Below are positions 17,083 to 26,883 of a DNA stretch of 64,000 nt, in pieces. The translations under genes and the position numbers were made by a program. Location of the stretch: the NCBI RefSeq assembly GCF_947490405.1, contig NZ_CANLGU010000002.1, positions 558,001 through 622,000 on the forward strand, read 5' to 3'. This DNA is from an uncultured Algibacter sp. GTDB taxonomy: Bacteria > Bacteroidota > Bacteroidia > Flavobacteriales > Flavobacteriaceae. Below the pieces are notes generated by a model that was not told the origin of the DNA, made no database searches, and saw nothing but the letters and a program-made list of their open reading frames with translations. How positions within the stretch are numbered: the first letter of the stretch is position 1; every line of letters begins with the position of its first letter.

Positions 17083-17846
17083 TGCTTTTACATTCAAATA
17101 TTATAGGAGAAGGAAAGCCATTTGTTATTCTACATGGGTTTTTAGGAATGAGTGATAATTGGAAAACACTCGGGAAACAGTTTGGTGAACTTGGTTTTCA
17201 AATTCATTTGGTAGATCAGCGAAACCATGGACGAAGTTTTCATGATGATGCTTTTAATTACGAAGTGCTAGCTGAAGATTTAAAAAGGTATTGCGATGTA
17301 CACGGTTTGAGAGATATTGTTTTACTCGGACATTCTATGGGGGGGAAAACAGCGATGCTATTTGCTACGTTATATCCTGATGTCGTTTCAAAATTGTTAG
17401 TTGCTGATATCTCTCCGCGGTTTTATCCTGTGCACCACGATGCTATTTTAGAAGGGTTAAGTGCCTTAGATTTTGAGACCATAAAAAGTAGAGGTGAAGC
17501 TGATAAAGTTTTAAGTAATTATGTGTCTGAGGTTGGAACACGTATGTTTTTACTTAAAAATTTATATTGGGTTGAAAAAGGAAAATTAGGACTTCGTATA
17601 AATTTAGAAATTTTAAAGGATGAGGTTTCAGAAGTGGGAGAAGCGTTACCAAGTTATGCTACATTTGATAAAGACACATTGTTTTTAAGAGGTGATCGTT
17701 CTGAGTATATTGGTGTTGGAGATGAAGCTATTATAAAAAACCATTTTCAAAACGCCGAAACTGTAACTATTTCCAATGCTGGACACTGGCTGCATGCTGA
17801 AAATCCAAAAGAGTTTTATGAAGCGGTAGTTCAGTTTATTAATTAA
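17082..17846 (+). CDS. Alpha/beta hydrolase, YbfF-like
   Basis: A 254-residue cytosolic alpha/beta hydrolase. The oxyanion-hole motif LHGFLG is at 18-23, the nucleophile elbow GHSMGG places Ser85, and the C-terminal NAGHWLHAENP holds the catalytic His. The segment VDQRNHGRSFH is typical of the YbfF esterase group. The substrate is not predictable. The start codon overlaps the pdxJ stop by one base, so it is in the pdxJ operon; whether it has a B6-related role is unknown. Confidence 0.88.
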   Translation: MLLHSNIIGEGKPFVILHGFLGMSDNWKTLGKQFGELGFQIHLVDQRNHGRSFHDDAFNYEVLAEDLKRYCDVHGLRDIVLLGHSMGGKTAMLFATLYPDVVSKLLVADISPRFYPVHHDAILEGLSALDFETIKSRGEADKVLSNYVSEVGTRMFLLKNLYWVEKGKLGLRINLEILKDEVSEVGEALPSYATFDKDTLFLRGDRSEYIGVGDEAIIKNHFQNAETVTISNAGHWLHAENPKEFYEAVVQFIN

Positions 17847-17877
17847 TATATTTTGTACATTTAGTAAAAATATTCAG

Positions 17878-18225
17878 ATGAATTTATTAATAAAACTTTT
17901 ATTAAATGCAGTTGCTGTGTTTGTGTTGGCACATGTTTTAACAGGTGTTAGTGTAGATGGCTATGTGTCTGCAGTTATTGTAGCGCTTGTTCTATCTATT
18001 TTAAATCTTCTGGTAAAACCGCTTTTGGTGATATTAACATTGCCAGTAACCATTCTTACTTTAGGTTTATTTTTACTTGTAATAAATGGGCTAATTATTC
18101 TTTTGGCAGACAAATTTATTGATGGGTTTTCTGTAGTTAATATTTGGTGGGCAATACTATTTAGCATCTTGTTATCAATACTGCAATCACTTTTACAGTC
18201 TTTCCTTAAAAAAGACAAAAAATAA
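17878..18225 (+). CDS. Phage holin-like membrane protein (YvlD/DUF360 type)
   Basis: A 115-residue hydrophobic protein with about four transmembrane helices and a short charged tail (KKDKK). The pattern VSAVIVALVLSILNLLVKPLLVILTLPVTILTLGLF is that of the Phage_holin_4_2 family, which despite its name is a chromosomal inner-membrane family of unknown function. It is 31 bp downstream of the hydrolase gene and likely in the same transcript. Nothing here suggests a prophage. Confidence 0.85.
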   Translation: MNLLIKLLLNAVAVFVLAHVLTGVSVDGYVSAVIVALVLSILNLLVKPLLVILTLPVTILTLGLFLLVINGLIILLADKFIDGFSVVNIWWAILFSILLSILQSLLQSFLKKDKK

Positions 18226-18250
18226 CCTCAAAATCAGTCGTTTAAAAACT

Positions 18251-18281
18251 TTGTTAGGTGTGGAAAAATGTTGTATTTTTG
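18251..18281 (+). promoter_or_regulatory. Flavobacterial promoter of tig
   Basis: TTG at 18251-18253, a 20-bp spacer and TATTTTTG at 18274-18281 match the Bacteroidota sigma-A consensus (TTG, 19-21 bp, TAnnTTTG). It lies 38 bp before the trigger factor ATG. It is the best promoter in the window. Confidence 0.7.
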
Positions 18282-18319
18282 CCACCCAATTTTAGTTATA
18301 CTAAAAATCGATTTTTAAA

Positions 18320-19648
18320 ATGAATATTACAAGAGAAAACGTTGATGCATTAAATGCTGTAGTAAAAGTAGATATCGCTAAAGAAGATTACAGCGATAAA
18401 GTTGAAAAAATCTTAACAGATTACCGTAAAACAGCAAATATTCCTGGTTTTAGAAAAGGACATGTGCCAATGGGAATGGTAAAAAAGCAATACGGAAAAG
18501 CTGTATTGGTTGATGAAGTAAACAAACTTTTACAAGACGCTTTAAACAAATATTTAACTGAAGAAAAATTGGATGTTCTTGGGCAACCATTACCAAAAAC
18601 TCAAGATGAAATTGATTGGAATGCCGATAAATTTTCTTTTGAATTTGAATTAGGGCTAGCGCCAGAATTTGATGTTCAGTTAAAAAGTAAAAAAGCAATT
18701 ACGCAGTATAATATTGTTGCTGATGATAAAATGATTGATGAGCAAATTGAGCGTATTCAAAAACAATATGGGAAACTAGTATCTCAAGATGTTGTTGAAA
18801 AGGATAGCGAAATTACTGGAGCATATACAAACGAAGAAAAAGAAATCGATAATACTGTTACTTTAACTTTAGATAAGTTTAAAGGAAAAGCAACAGCAAA
18901 ACAGTTTGTTGGCGCTAAAGCAGGAGATGTAATTACATTAAAAACTAAAGGTCTTTTTGATGATGAACATGATTTAATGCACGCTTTAAAATTAGGGCAT
19001 GATGATGTTCATGGTTTAGACATTGAAGTGAATTTTACCATTTCAGAAATAAACAAGCGTGAGTTAGCTGATTTAGATCAAGATTTGTTTGATAAGCTTT
19101 TCGGACCTAAAGCTGTAACTTCGGTTACTGAGTTAAAAGCTAAAATTAAGGAAGATGCTGAAAAGCAATTTGTACAGCAAGCTGACCAAAAGTTACTTAA
19201 TGATGTGACTGAGTATTTAGTTGAAAATACAAAATTTGATTTACCAGCAGAATTTTTAACTAAATGGATGCAAACAGCTGGTGAAAAAGAAATGGATGAG
19301 GCTCAAGCAAAAGAGGAATATGAAAAGTCTGAAAAGAGTTTGCGTTACCAGTTAATTGAAGGTAAATTAATTCAAGATAATGATGTTCAAGTTACCATGG
19401 ATGATATTAAAAATCACGCCAGAGAGATGATAAAAGGGCAAATGGCACAATTTGGTCAAATGAATCCTTCAGATAAAGAATTAGATGATATTGCAGCTAG
19501 AGTGTTGTCAAATCAAGATGAGGCTCGCAGGATTTCAGAGCAATTAATAAGTCAAAAACTATTAGAAGTTTATAAAGAAAAGGCAAATCTTAAGGTAAAA
19601 GAATTGAGTTACGAAAAGTTTGTTAAAGAAGTTTATGGCGATAAATAA
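18320..19648 (+). CDS. tig: Trigger factor
   Basis: A 442-residue ribosome-associated chaperone. The N-terminal ribosome-binding domain has the signature region IPGFRKGHVPMGMVKKQYG (GFRxGxxP) near residues 41-58. The middle PPIase-like domain (about 155-240) is diverged, as usual in Bacteroidota. The C-terminal helical arms run from about 260 to the end. It binds nascent chains at the exit tunnel. It precedes clpP and clpX, the common tig-clpP-clpX order, but a strong terminator after tig suggests separate transcription of clpP. Confidence 0.94.
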   Translation: MNITRENVDALNAVVKVDIAKEDYSDKVEKILTDYRKTANIPGFRKGHVPMGMVKKQYGKAVLVDEVNKLLQDALNKYLTEEKLDVLGQPLPKTQDEIDWNADKFSFEFELGLAPEFDVQLKSKKAITQYNIVADDKMIDEQIERIQKQYGKLVSQDVVEKDSEITGAYTNEEKEIDNTVTLTLDKFKGKATAKQFVGAKAGDVITLKTKGLFDDEHDLMHALKLGHDDVHGLDIEVNFTISEINKRELADLDQDLFDKLFGPKAVTSVTELKAKIKEDAEKQFVQQADQKLLNDVTEYLVENTKFDLPAEFLTKWMQTAGEKEMDEAQAKEEYEKSEKSLRYQLIEGKLIQDNDVQVTMDDIKNHAREMIKGQMAQFGQMNPSDKELDDIAARVLSNQDEARRISEQLISQKLLEVYKEKANLKVKELSYEKFVKEVYGDK

Positions 19649-19671
19649 ATAAAGAATAATTGTTTATCTTT

Positions 19672-19708
19672 AAGCGCTTAAATCGTTTTAGATTTAAGCG
19701 CTTTTTTA
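19672..19708 (+). terminator. Intrinsic terminator of tig
   Basis: A perfect 13-bp stem (AAGCGCTTAAATC at 19672-19684 with GATTTAAGCGCTT at 19691-19703, loop GTTTTA) is followed by a T tract. Confidence 0.9.
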
Positions 19709-19792
19709 TTTAAAAGCTATCTCAATAATAAGTTTTTAAACTCACCTTCATGTAAGCTAAGAGTTTAGTAAAAAGAAAGACAATAAAAGATT

Positions 19793-20467
19793 ATGGATTA
19801 CGCAAAAGAATTTGAAAAATTCGCGATTAAAGATCAAGGAATAAGTAGTACATACTACAACAAAATAATAAGTAGTATGTATCCAACAAACTTAACGCCA
19901 AATATTATAGAAGAGCGTCAAATGAATATTGCTGTTTTTGATGTATTCTCTCGTTTAATGATGGATAGAATTATTTTTCTAGGAACAGGAATTAATGATC
20001 AAGTAGCAAACATTGTTCAGGCTCAACTATTGTTTTTAGAGAGTACAGATGCTAATAAAGATATTCAGATTTATATCAATTCTCCTGGAGGCAGTGTTTA
20101 TGCTGGTTTAGGTATTTATGACACTATGCAATTTATTAAACCTGACGTTGCTACTATTTGTACTGGTATGGCTGCTTCAATGGGTGCGGTGTTATTATGT
20201 GCTGGTGAAAAGGGAAAACGTAGTGGGCTAACGCATTCACGTGTAATGATTCATCAACCATTAGGTGGTGCACAAGGTCAAGCTAGTGATATAGAGATTA
20301 CTGCTAGAGAAATTTTAATTCTTAAAGAAGAGCTTTACAAGATTATTAGTAAGCATTCAGGTCAAGATTACGACAAAGTTTATGAAGATAGTGATAGAGA
20401 CTATTGGATGAAGGCAGATAAAGCCAAAGAATATGGTATGATTGATGAGATTTTGGCTCGCAAATAA
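19793..20467 (+). CDS. clpP: ATP-dependent Clp protease proteolytic subunit
   Basis: A 224-residue serine peptidase that forms the two-ring ClpP barrel and degrades proteins fed by ClpX or ClpC. The catalytic triad is visible: Ser129 in GMAASMGA, His154 in [11 protein letters not shown] and Asp203 in DSDRDYWM. The N-terminus (about 1-50) is longer than in Escherichia coli, as in other Bacteroidota, and may include a propeptide. clpX starts 71 bp downstream on the same strand. Confidence 0.96.
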   Translation: MDYAKEFEKFAIKDQGISSTYYNKIISSMYPTNLTPNIIEERQMNIAVFDVFSRLMMDRIIFLGTGINDQVANIVQAQLLFLESTDANKDIQIYINSPGGSVYAGLGIYDTMQFIKPDVATICTGMAASMGAVLLCAGEKGKRSGLTHSRVMIHQPLGGAQGQASDIEITAREILILKEELYKIISKHSGQDYDKVYEDSDRDYWMKADKAKEYGMIDEILARK

Positions 20468-20537
20468 ATAATTTGTAATTTTAAAGAATTGTTGTACAGG
20501 GATTTACAATAGTTCATTCCCAAAAATAATAAGATTA

Positions 20538-21770
20538 ATGGCAAAAGAAGAACTAGAATGTTCGTTTTGTGGTCGTAAAAAACCCGAAACAAATTTATTA
20601 ATTGCAGGATTGGATGCTCATATATGCGATAGGTGTATTGAGCAAGCTCATGGTATTGTTATAGAAGAATCAAAGCAAAGTGATAGTAGTGATTTATCGG
20701 CAGAATTAAAACTTCGTAAACCACAACAAATAAAATCATTTCTTGATGAATATATAATAGGGCAGAATGCTACAAAAAAAGTGATGTCTGTAGCTGTATA
20801 TAATCATTACAAGAGATTGTTGCAACCACCATCGAAAGATGAAATTGATATTCAGAAAAGTAATATCATAATGGTAGGGCAAACGGGAACAGGTAAAACA
20901 TTAATGGCAAAAACTGTTGCCAGAATGTTAAATGTTCCTTTAGCTATCGTTGATGCAACAGTACTTACTGAAGCTGGCTATGTTGGAGAAGATGTTGAAA
21001 GTATATTAACACGTTTATTACAAGCAGCTGATTACAATTTAGAAAAAGCAGAAAAGGGAATCGTATTTATTGATGAGATTGATAAAATTGCACGTAAAAG
21101 TGATAACCCATCTATTACCAGAGACGTTTCTGGTGAAGGTGTGCAACAAGCACTATTAAAATTATTAGAAGGAACTGTTGTTAATGTTCCGCCAAAAGGA
21201 GGGCGTAAGCATCCAGATCAAAAATTCATTGAAGTAAATACCGAGAATATTTTATTCATAGCTGGTGGAGCATTTGATGGTATTGAGCGTGTTATTTCAA
21301 AACGCTTAAATATGCAAGCCGTTGGCTACAGTGCTTCGATGTCTGATGAAGTTATAGATCAAGATCACTTATTACAGTATATAATTCCAAAGGATTTAAA
21401 AGATTTTGGTTTAATACCAGAAATAATTGGACGTTTACCAGTTCTAACATATATGAACCCTCTTGATGCTGGTACATTAAGAGCTATTCTTACTGAGCCA
21501 AAAAATGCAATAATAAAGCAGTACAAGAAATTGTTTGAAATGGATGAAATTGAATTCACCATTACTGATGGTGCTCTAGGTTTTATTGTAGACAAAGCTA
21601 TTGAATATAAGTTAGGAGCAAGAGGATTACGTTCTTTATGTGAAGAGATTTTAACTGATGCCATGTTTGAGCTTCCGAGTTCAAATGAGAAAAAGCTGAA
21701 TGTTACTAAAACTTACGCCGAAGATAAATTGACTAAAACAACTTTAAAGAAACTTAAAGCTGTTTCTTAA
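20538..21770 (+). CDS. clpX: ATP-dependent Clp protease ATP-binding subunit ClpX
   Basis: A 410-residue AAA+ unfoldase. The N-terminal zinc-binding domain has the four cysteines Cys8, Cys11, Cys30 and Cys33. Walker A GQTGTGKT (about 116-123), Walker B IVFIDEID, the sensor and pore region and the C-terminal small domain with [11 protein letters not shown] (sensor-2 Arg) are intact. ClpX recognises and threads substrates into ClpP. It forms an operon with clpP and ends at a terminator. Length is normal. Confidence 0.97.
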   Translation: MAKEELECSFCGRKKPETNLLIAGLDAHICDRCIEQAHGIVIEESKQSDSSDLSAELKLRKPQQIKSFLDEYIIGQNATKKVMSVAVYNHYKRLLQPPSKDEIDIQKSNIIMVGQTGTGKTLMAKTVARMLNVPLAIVDATVLTEAGYVGEDVESILTRLLQAADYNLEKAEKGIVFIDEIDKIARKSDNPSITRDVSGEGVQQALLKLLEGTVVNVPPKGGRKHPDQKFIEVNTENILFIAGGAFDGIERVISKRLNMQAVGYSASMSDEVIDQDHLLQYIIPKDLKDFGLIPEIIGRLPVLTYMNPLDAGTLRAILTEPKNAIIKQYKKLFEMDEIEFTITDGALGFIVDKAIEYKLGARGLRSLCEEILTDAMFELPSSNEKKLNVTKTYAEDKLTKTTLKKLKAVS

Positions 21771-21796
21771 AAGAAGAAGTTAAATATATATAATAA

Positions 21797-21827
21797 AAAA
21801 ACCACGCCCTTAGCGTGGTTTTTTTCA
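21797..21827 (+). terminator. Intrinsic terminator of clpX
   Basis: ACCACGC (21801-21807) pairs with GCGTGGT (21813-21819), extended by an A tract and followed by TTTTTT. The rest of the gap to 22023 shows no ORF, RNA or repeat. Confidence 0.88.
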
Positions 21828-22023
21828 TTTATGGATATTAATTAATAATGGATATATCGTTTAAAAAAATTATTTCTGCTTCAAAACTTTAGTAAAAGTA
21901 TGTCTAATTAGTAGTTGTGCAAAGTCACTTTTAAGAGTTTTAGATTATAAGACGAAATACTCGTTTAAAAACTTACAGCATTGTAGCTTGTCGATATGCT
22001 GACATTTAATCGATGTAATTTGC

Positions 22024-23634
22024 TTAATCTAAAATAACAAACTCAACACGCCTGTTTGCCTGTAAATCATCATCAGAACAATTAGTCTTACAATCTACTA
22101 AAGGTTCAGATTCTCCAAAGCCTTTAGATACTAGTCTGTTTTTTGAAATACCATTTTTGATAAGGTATTTAACAGCAGAAGCAGCACGCTTATTTGATAA
22201 ACTTAAGTTGTAAGAGTCTCTACCTTTATTATCTGTGTGTGCATTTATGGTAAGTTTCATTTCAGGATGCTCATTTAAAATTTTAACTACCTTGTTTAGA
22301 GAAATAGTTGATTCTTCTTTAACACTCCATTTATCAAAATCAAAATAGATGTTTTCTAAAATAATACGCATTTCATCTTTAACTTTAGCTATCACCGGTG
22401 CTGTTGTTAAAAGTTCAATATTTTTCTTGTAAGTTGTTTTATCTCCACTGCTTGTAAAAAACTCAACTGATGCATCTTTAAATCCGTCCTTATATGTTGA
22501 AATTGTATATGTTTCGAAAGGGATTACATCAAAACTATATGTTGCATCTTCTTTAGTCAATGTTCTAGAGACCTCATTACCATTTTCATCTATTAACATA
22601 ACTTCAGTATTAGGCAGCTTAATTCTGGTTTCTTTATCTAATATCTTACCTTCTATAATTTGAATAACTTCATCATTTGTTGCTGTATAAATATCATAAC
22701 CTCCTTTGCCATTGGGTCTGTTAGATGATACATATCCCTTGTTTTTAGCTGCTAAAAAATAAGCGATTTCATCATAAATTGTGTTGATGGTATTACCCAT
22801 ATTCCTAGGAGCTTTAAAACCAGATTTAGATATTTTACTGGTAAAAAGATCATAGCCTCCAATATTTTGATGCCCTTTAGAAGAAAAATAAAAATATTTA
22901 TCGTCTAATGAAAGTGCAGGGTATTTTTCGTCAAAAGTAGTATTAATAGTTGTTCCTAGGTTTTTAGGAGTTCCTAAAGTACCATCTTCATTTATTTCAG
23001 AAACATATAAATCATATCCACCTATGGCGTCTGGGTAGTTGGCAGAAAAATATAACTTATTACCAGCATGGTTTACAAAAGGGGTTTCAATAGAAACATT
23101 GTTTTTATTAATGCTTAACAATTCATTATTTATCCAGTTACCATGTGAATCTTCTTTGAGTATAGCTCTGTAAAGCTTAAACTCCAATGAGTTTTCTTTA
23201 CTACTTCTTGTGTAATAAACTGTTTTCTCGTCAGGTGAGAAGGTTAATTGATCTTCACTGGCATTGGTATTTAGTATTCTGCTAAATAAATACGGAGAGC
23301 TTAATGCTCCATTTTTGTCAATATCTAAACAAAATAACTCTTTATAAGCCTCATTAGTATTAGGGTCTATTTTTGCAAATCCTCCAAGTTTTTTGGAGGA
23401 GACCATAATCAATTTATCTTTAAAAAAGCCAGATCCGATTTCAGAAAAATAAGTGTTTACACCAGCATCTAAAAGCTCAAAATCAAAACCATTGGAATTG
23501 ATATCAGCTGTATTATTAGCCTTTAAAATGGGTGTATTATATAGATAATTGTTTGATGCTATTAAATTTGAAGGGCCTTGGGCAACAATAATATTAAAAG
23601 CTAGGAATAATAGAAAACATAGTTTTGCTTTCAT
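22024..23634 (-). CDS. OmpA-family protein with PD40 repeats
   Basis: A 536-residue exported protein. A signal peptide (about 1-19) is followed by WD40-like/PD40 beta-propeller repeats (about 80-320; GGYDLYVSEI, GGYDLFTSKI and GGYDIYTATN mark three blades), a carboxypeptidase-regulatory-like beta domain (about 325-410; IEGKILDKETRIKLPNTEV) and a C-terminal OmpA domain (about 425-536; INAHTDNKGRDSYNLSLSNKRA) that binds peptidoglycan. The order resembles PorE of the type IX secretion system, but the N-terminal TPR found there is lacking. In flavobacteria such genes often neighbour PorP/SprF genes; here none is adjacent. It is monocistronic. Confidence 0.88.
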   Translation of the reverse strand: MKAKLCFLLFLAFNIIVAQGPSNLIASNNYLYNTPILKANNTADINSNGFDFELLDAGVNTYFSEIGSGFFKDKLIMVSSKKLGGFAKIDPNTNEAYKELFCLDIDKNGALSSPYLFSRILNTNASEDQLTFSPDEKTVYYTRSSKENSLEFKLYRAILKEDSHGNWINNELLSINKNNVSIETPFVNHAGNKLYFSANYPDAIGGYDLYVSEINEDGTLGTPKNLGTTINTTFDEKYPALSLDDKYFYFSSKGHQNIGGYDLFTSKISKSGFKAPRNMGNTINTIYDEIAYFLAAKNKGYVSSNRPNGKGGYDIYTATNDEVIQIIEGKILDKETRIKLPNTEVMLIDENGNEVSRTLTKEDATYSFDVIPFETYTISTYKDGFKDASVEFFTSSGDKTTYKKNIELLTTAPVIAKVKDEMRIILENIYFDFDKWSVKEESTISLNKVVKILNEHPEMKLTINAHTDNKGRDSYNLSLSNKRAASAVKYLIKNGISKNRLVSKGFGESEPLVDCKTNCSDDDLQANRRVEFVILD

Positions 23635-23761
23635 TGGTTTAGGGTTTTGGATTAATTGATTTTAAAGATACCAAGCAAAACAAGTATCTCTTAAATTTCT
23701 TAGACCAAATAACATCAAAAATCGTTAACTTCCTGTTTTTGAGTATATTCTGACAATTATT

Positions 23762-25276
23762 TTAGCTATTTAGGCTCAATAAATCATCTAGGTAATCTCG
23801 GGTGTTTGAAAGTCTGGGAACTTTATGTTGCCCTCCTAATTTATCGTTCTGTTTTAACCAGTCATGGAATAGTTGAGGTCTTGCAACATTAATGGTGGGT
23901 TTGTTTAGTGTGATGTTGTTATAACGTTTTGCTTCGTAATCTGAGTTTAATGATTTTAAGGCATTATCAAATAACTCATTAAAATAATTGATGTCTTTAG
24001 GAGGTGTTTTAAATTCTATCAGCCATTCATGTGCTCCTTTTTCTTTGCCCTCCATAAAAATCGGAGCAGCAGTAAAATCTACAATTTCTGCTTTTGTTCG
24101 CTTACACACTTTTTTTAATGCAGTTTCAGCGTTTTCTATAATAAGTTCTTCCCCAAAAACATTAATATGGTGCTTAGTTCGTCCTGTAATTTTTATACGG
24201 TAAGGGTTTAAGGAAGTAAACCTAACAGTATCTCCAATTTTATAGCGCCATAAACCAGCATTAGTCGAAATTATAACAGCATAATTTTTTTTTAATTCAA
24301 CTTCGCTTAAAGGAATTGCTTTTTCTTCTGAAGTAGCATAAATATCAATAGGGATAAATTCATAAAAAATACCATAGTCTAACATCAAGAGTAATTCATC
24401 TGAATTGTTTTGGTCTTGAATGGCAAAAAAACCTTCCGAAGCATTATAGATTTCATAGTACTTAAATTGCTTACTTGGTAATATTTTTTTGTATTGATCT
24501 TTATAGGGTACAAAACTGACTCCGCCATGAAAGTAAACTTCAAGATTTGGCCAAATATCGTGAAGGCTTTGTTTCCCTGTTGAATCTAAAACGTTATTCA
24601 GTAATACCAGCATCCAAGAAGGTACGCCTGCTAAACTGGTAACGTTCTCATTAATGGTTTCGTCTACAATGGCTTGCATTTTATGTTCCCAGTCGCTCAT
24701 TAACGATACTCTATTACTTGGAGTACTGCTGTATTCTGCCCAAAAAGGCATATTGTCTATCAAGATTGCCGACAAATCTCCAAACACGGTGCCATTTTCT
24801 TTATATAACTCTTTACTGCCTCCAAGTCTTAAACTTTTTCCTGTGAATAATTGAGCATTTTCGTTATTATTTAAGTACATGCACAATAAATCTTTACTGG
24901 CTGCGTAATGGCAATCTTCCAAAGACTCCTCGCTTACTGGTATAAATTTACTTTTAGCTCTAGTAGTTCCGCTAGATTTGGCAAACCACTTAATAGGTGT
25001 GGGCCAAAATATATTATTTTCTCCTCTTCTAGAACGTTCAATACAATCTTGCCAACCATCATAATTTTTTATGGGTATACGTTCTGCGAATGTTTTATAA
25101 TCTTTAATTGTAGCAAAATCATATTGCTTACCAATTTCAGTGTTTTTAGCAAAGTCAATTAAGCTCAATAAGAGTTCATTCTGTACTTCATTAGGGTATT
25201 TTAAAAACAATTCAATTTGATGAAATCGCTTTTTAAGGAACCATGACGCAATTGAATTTACTAATGGAATTGGCAT
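23762..25276 (-). CDS. GH3-family (auxin-responsive type) acyl-adenylating protein
   Basis: A 504-residue member of the GH3 family, relatives of plant acyl-amido synthetases (JAR1) and part of the ANL adenylating superfamily; it is not glycoside hydrolase family 3. Supporting segments are the phosphate-binding loop FAKSSGTTRAKSKFIPVS near residue 95 and YEIYNASEGFFAIQD, LWRYKIGDTVRF and ITGRTKHHINVFGEEL in the C-terminal half. It would join a carboxylic acid to an amine through an acyl-AMP; bacterial substrates are mostly unknown. It is divergent from the DUF2797 gene, 44 bp apart, and the pair may share a promoter region. Confidence 0.88.
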   Translation of the reverse strand: MPIPLVNSIASWFLKKRFHQIELFLKYPNEVQNELLLSLIDFAKNTEIGKQYDFATIKDYKTFAERIPIKNYDGWQDCIERSRRGENNIFWPTPIKWFAKSSGTTRAKSKFIPVSEESLEDCHYAASKDLLCMYLNNNENAQLFTGKSLRLGGSKELYKENGTVFGDLSAILIDNMPFWAEYSSTPSNRVSLMSDWEHKMQAIVDETINENVTSLAGVPSWMLVLLNNVLDSTGKQSLHDIWPNLEVYFHGGVSFVPYKDQYKKILPSKQFKYYEIYNASEGFFAIQDQNNSDELLLMLDYGIFYEFIPIDIYATSEEKAIPLSEVELKKNYAVIISTNAGLWRYKIGDTVRFTSLNPYRIKITGRTKHHINVFGEELIIENAETALKKVCKRTKAEIVDFTAAPIFMEGKEKGAHEWLIEFKTPPKDINYFNELFDNALKSLNSDYEAKRYNNITLNKPTINVARPQLFHDWLKQNDKLGGQHKVPRLSNTRDYLDDLLSLNS

Positions 25277-25320
25277 ATTTATGCTATCTTTATTTTTTTA
25301 AAAATAATACTTTTTTTTAT

Positions 25321-26115
25321 ATGACCTACCAAGGTGTTCTAAGGAAAATGGAAACTGAATTTTCTAATCCAATTCAGTACTATTTAGTATTTGATAATGA
25401 CTTCATTAACATGAATCAATTGCTAAATAAACATTTAAAAATAGAATTTATAAAGTTTCAGTGTCTAAATTGTGGATTGGATAAACCTATTTACAGGCAA
25501 GGCTTTGATAAGCAGTGTTTTTTTGATACGGCCCGAGCTGGCGATTGGATTATGCGCCCAGAATTAAGTACGGCACATTTAGGTAAAGAAGACCGTGATT
25601 TAGAGTATGAAAAGAAAGCTCAGTTACAACCACACATTGTGTATTTGGCTAATTCTAGTAATGTAAAAGTAGGTGTGACTAGAAAAAGTCAAGTGCCAAC
25701 ACGATGGATAGATCAAGGTGCTCACGAAGCTATTGAAATTGTTGAGGTGCCCAACCGTTATTTGGCAGGTATTACAGAAGTAGCTTTAAAAGACCATGTA
25801 GCCGATAAAACTAATTGGCGAAAAATGCTAAAAAATGATATTGAAGATGAGAATTTAATTGAATGGAGAGCGCGGTTAAAGTCTTTTATTCCAGATGAAG
25901 CAAAAGACTATTTTATAGAAAATAATAGCGAAACCAACTTGGAATTTCCAGTACATAAATACCCTGAAAAGCCAAAGAGTTTAAATATTCAAAAAACTCA
26001 TGTCTACCAAGGAACTTTAGTTGGTATAAAAGGTCAGTATCTCATTTTTGAAGATGAAACTGTTTTTAATGTGCGTGCTAATGAGGGTTTAGTTGTAGAT
26101 ATTTCAGTTCTCTAG
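25321..26115 (+). CDS. DUF2797 protein
   Basis: I start this gene at the ATG at 25321 (264 residues); an open frame extends upstream to 25243, but that overlaps the divergent GH3 gene and lacks family similarity. The protein has a Cys pair CLNCG near residue 44 and a third Cys in KQCFFDT, suggesting a small metal site. The central VYLANSSNVKVGVTRKSQVPTRWIDQGA resembles the core of GIY-YIG endonucleases (a strand with Tyr, then KVGVT and a later Arg), though no activity is known for DUF2797. It ends 49 bp before a convergent LysE gene. Confidence 0.82.
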   Translation: MTYQGVLRKMETEFSNPIQYYLVFDNDFINMNQLLNKHLKIEFIKFQCLNCGLDKPIYRQGFDKQCFFDTARAGDWIMRPELSTAHLGKEDRDLEYEKKAQLQPHIVYLANSSNVKVGVTRKSQVPTRWIDQGAHEAIEIVEVPNRYLAGITEVALKDHVADKTNWRKMLKNDIEDENLIEWRARLKSFIPDEAKDYFIENNSETNLEFPVHKYPEKPKSLNIQKTHVYQGTLVGIKGQYLIFEDETVFNVRANEGLVVDISVL

Positions 26116-26164
26116 TTATTTATTTTTAATAAGTTGAACCTGTGCTATATCAATAAATAAAAAT

Positions 26165-26788
26165 TTAGAGAAAAAAAAGATGGGTACTTTGTAAAATCCC
26201 AATTATCATTAACAACACACCAGTTACTCTATTTAATATTTGAGTAATGTTGTTTACTTTACTTTTAATAATTACACTCATTCTACTGTAGCCGTAAAGC
26301 GTTACAAGTTTTCCTAGATAAACACCTGTAAAAAATAGAAATAATACAAGGAAAGACGATTGTAGGGATAACATAAAATCGTTGTTATTTAAAACTCCAA
26401 AAGCAATTACCCAATAAATTAAAACCGGAGGATTAATAATACCAAGTATAAAACCTGTAGTGTATTTTGATTGTGTGTGTTTTCTTTTTCTAGATGCGGA
26501 TGAGGATTGTTTTTTGAAAAACAAGTAACCACCTATTACAAAAAGCAATATTGCTATGGTAGTTTGTACCCATAAGTTATTGTCAAAAAAAGCTTTAATG
26601 GCTTGGTTGCAATCTAAAGCGTAATAAGACAGTAATACTTCGGCAATACCTGCAGTTATAGCAATTTTAAATGCTTGCGTAGCATTTTCTTTTAAAGTAG
26701 TGTTAATAACCGCAATATTTGAAGCCCCAAGTGGTAAAGCGCTTAGAGTAGCTGCCAAAATTCCTATGAACAAATAAAGTATCGTCAT
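26165..26788 (-). CDS. LysE-family amino-acid exporter
   Basis: A 207-residue inner-membrane protein with about six transmembrane helices and the LysE/RhtB-type start LSALPLGASNIAVINTTLKENATQAFKIAITAG. The Pro-Gly-type motif in helix 1 and the loop of basic residues (KKQSSSASRKRKHTQ) between helices 3 and 4 fit the family. Substrate is unknown; flavobacterial members are annotated only as LysE family transporters. It lies downstream of rpsU on the same strand but is separated by a terminator. Confidence 0.82.
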   Translation of the reverse strand: MTILYLFIGILAATLSALPLGASNIAVINTTLKENATQAFKIAITAGIAEVLLSYYALDCNQAIKAFFDNNLWVQTTIAILLFVIGGYLFFKKQSSSASRKRKHTQSKYTTGFILGIINPPVLIYWVIAFGVLNNNDFMLSLQSSFLVLFLFFTGVYLGKLVTLYGYSRMSVIIKSKVNNITQILNRVTGVLLMIIGILQSTHLFFL

Positions 26789-26826
26789 AAATACTTTGTA
26801 GCATAAGATTTATAAAACTTACAATA

Positions 26827-26859
26827 AAAAATCCCATTCACTAAAAGTAAATGGGATTT
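26827..26859 (-). terminator. Terminator between rpsU and the LysE gene
   Basis: AAATCCCATT pairs with AATGGGATTT around the loop CACTAAAAGTA. On the minus strand it is followed by TTTTTATTG, so it ends the rpsU transcript. Confidence 0.8.
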
Positions 26860-26883
26860 AATTATATAAATTTAGAAAGACGT

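Noticed and set aside
17878-18225. Prophage signal from the holin-like gene
   Set aside because: The family is a common chromosomal membrane family, and no other phage gene is near.
25243-25320. N-terminal extension of the DUF2797 protein
   Set aside because: It overlaps the divergent GH3 gene start and gives a hydrophobic, unrelated sequence; the ATG at 25321 is better.
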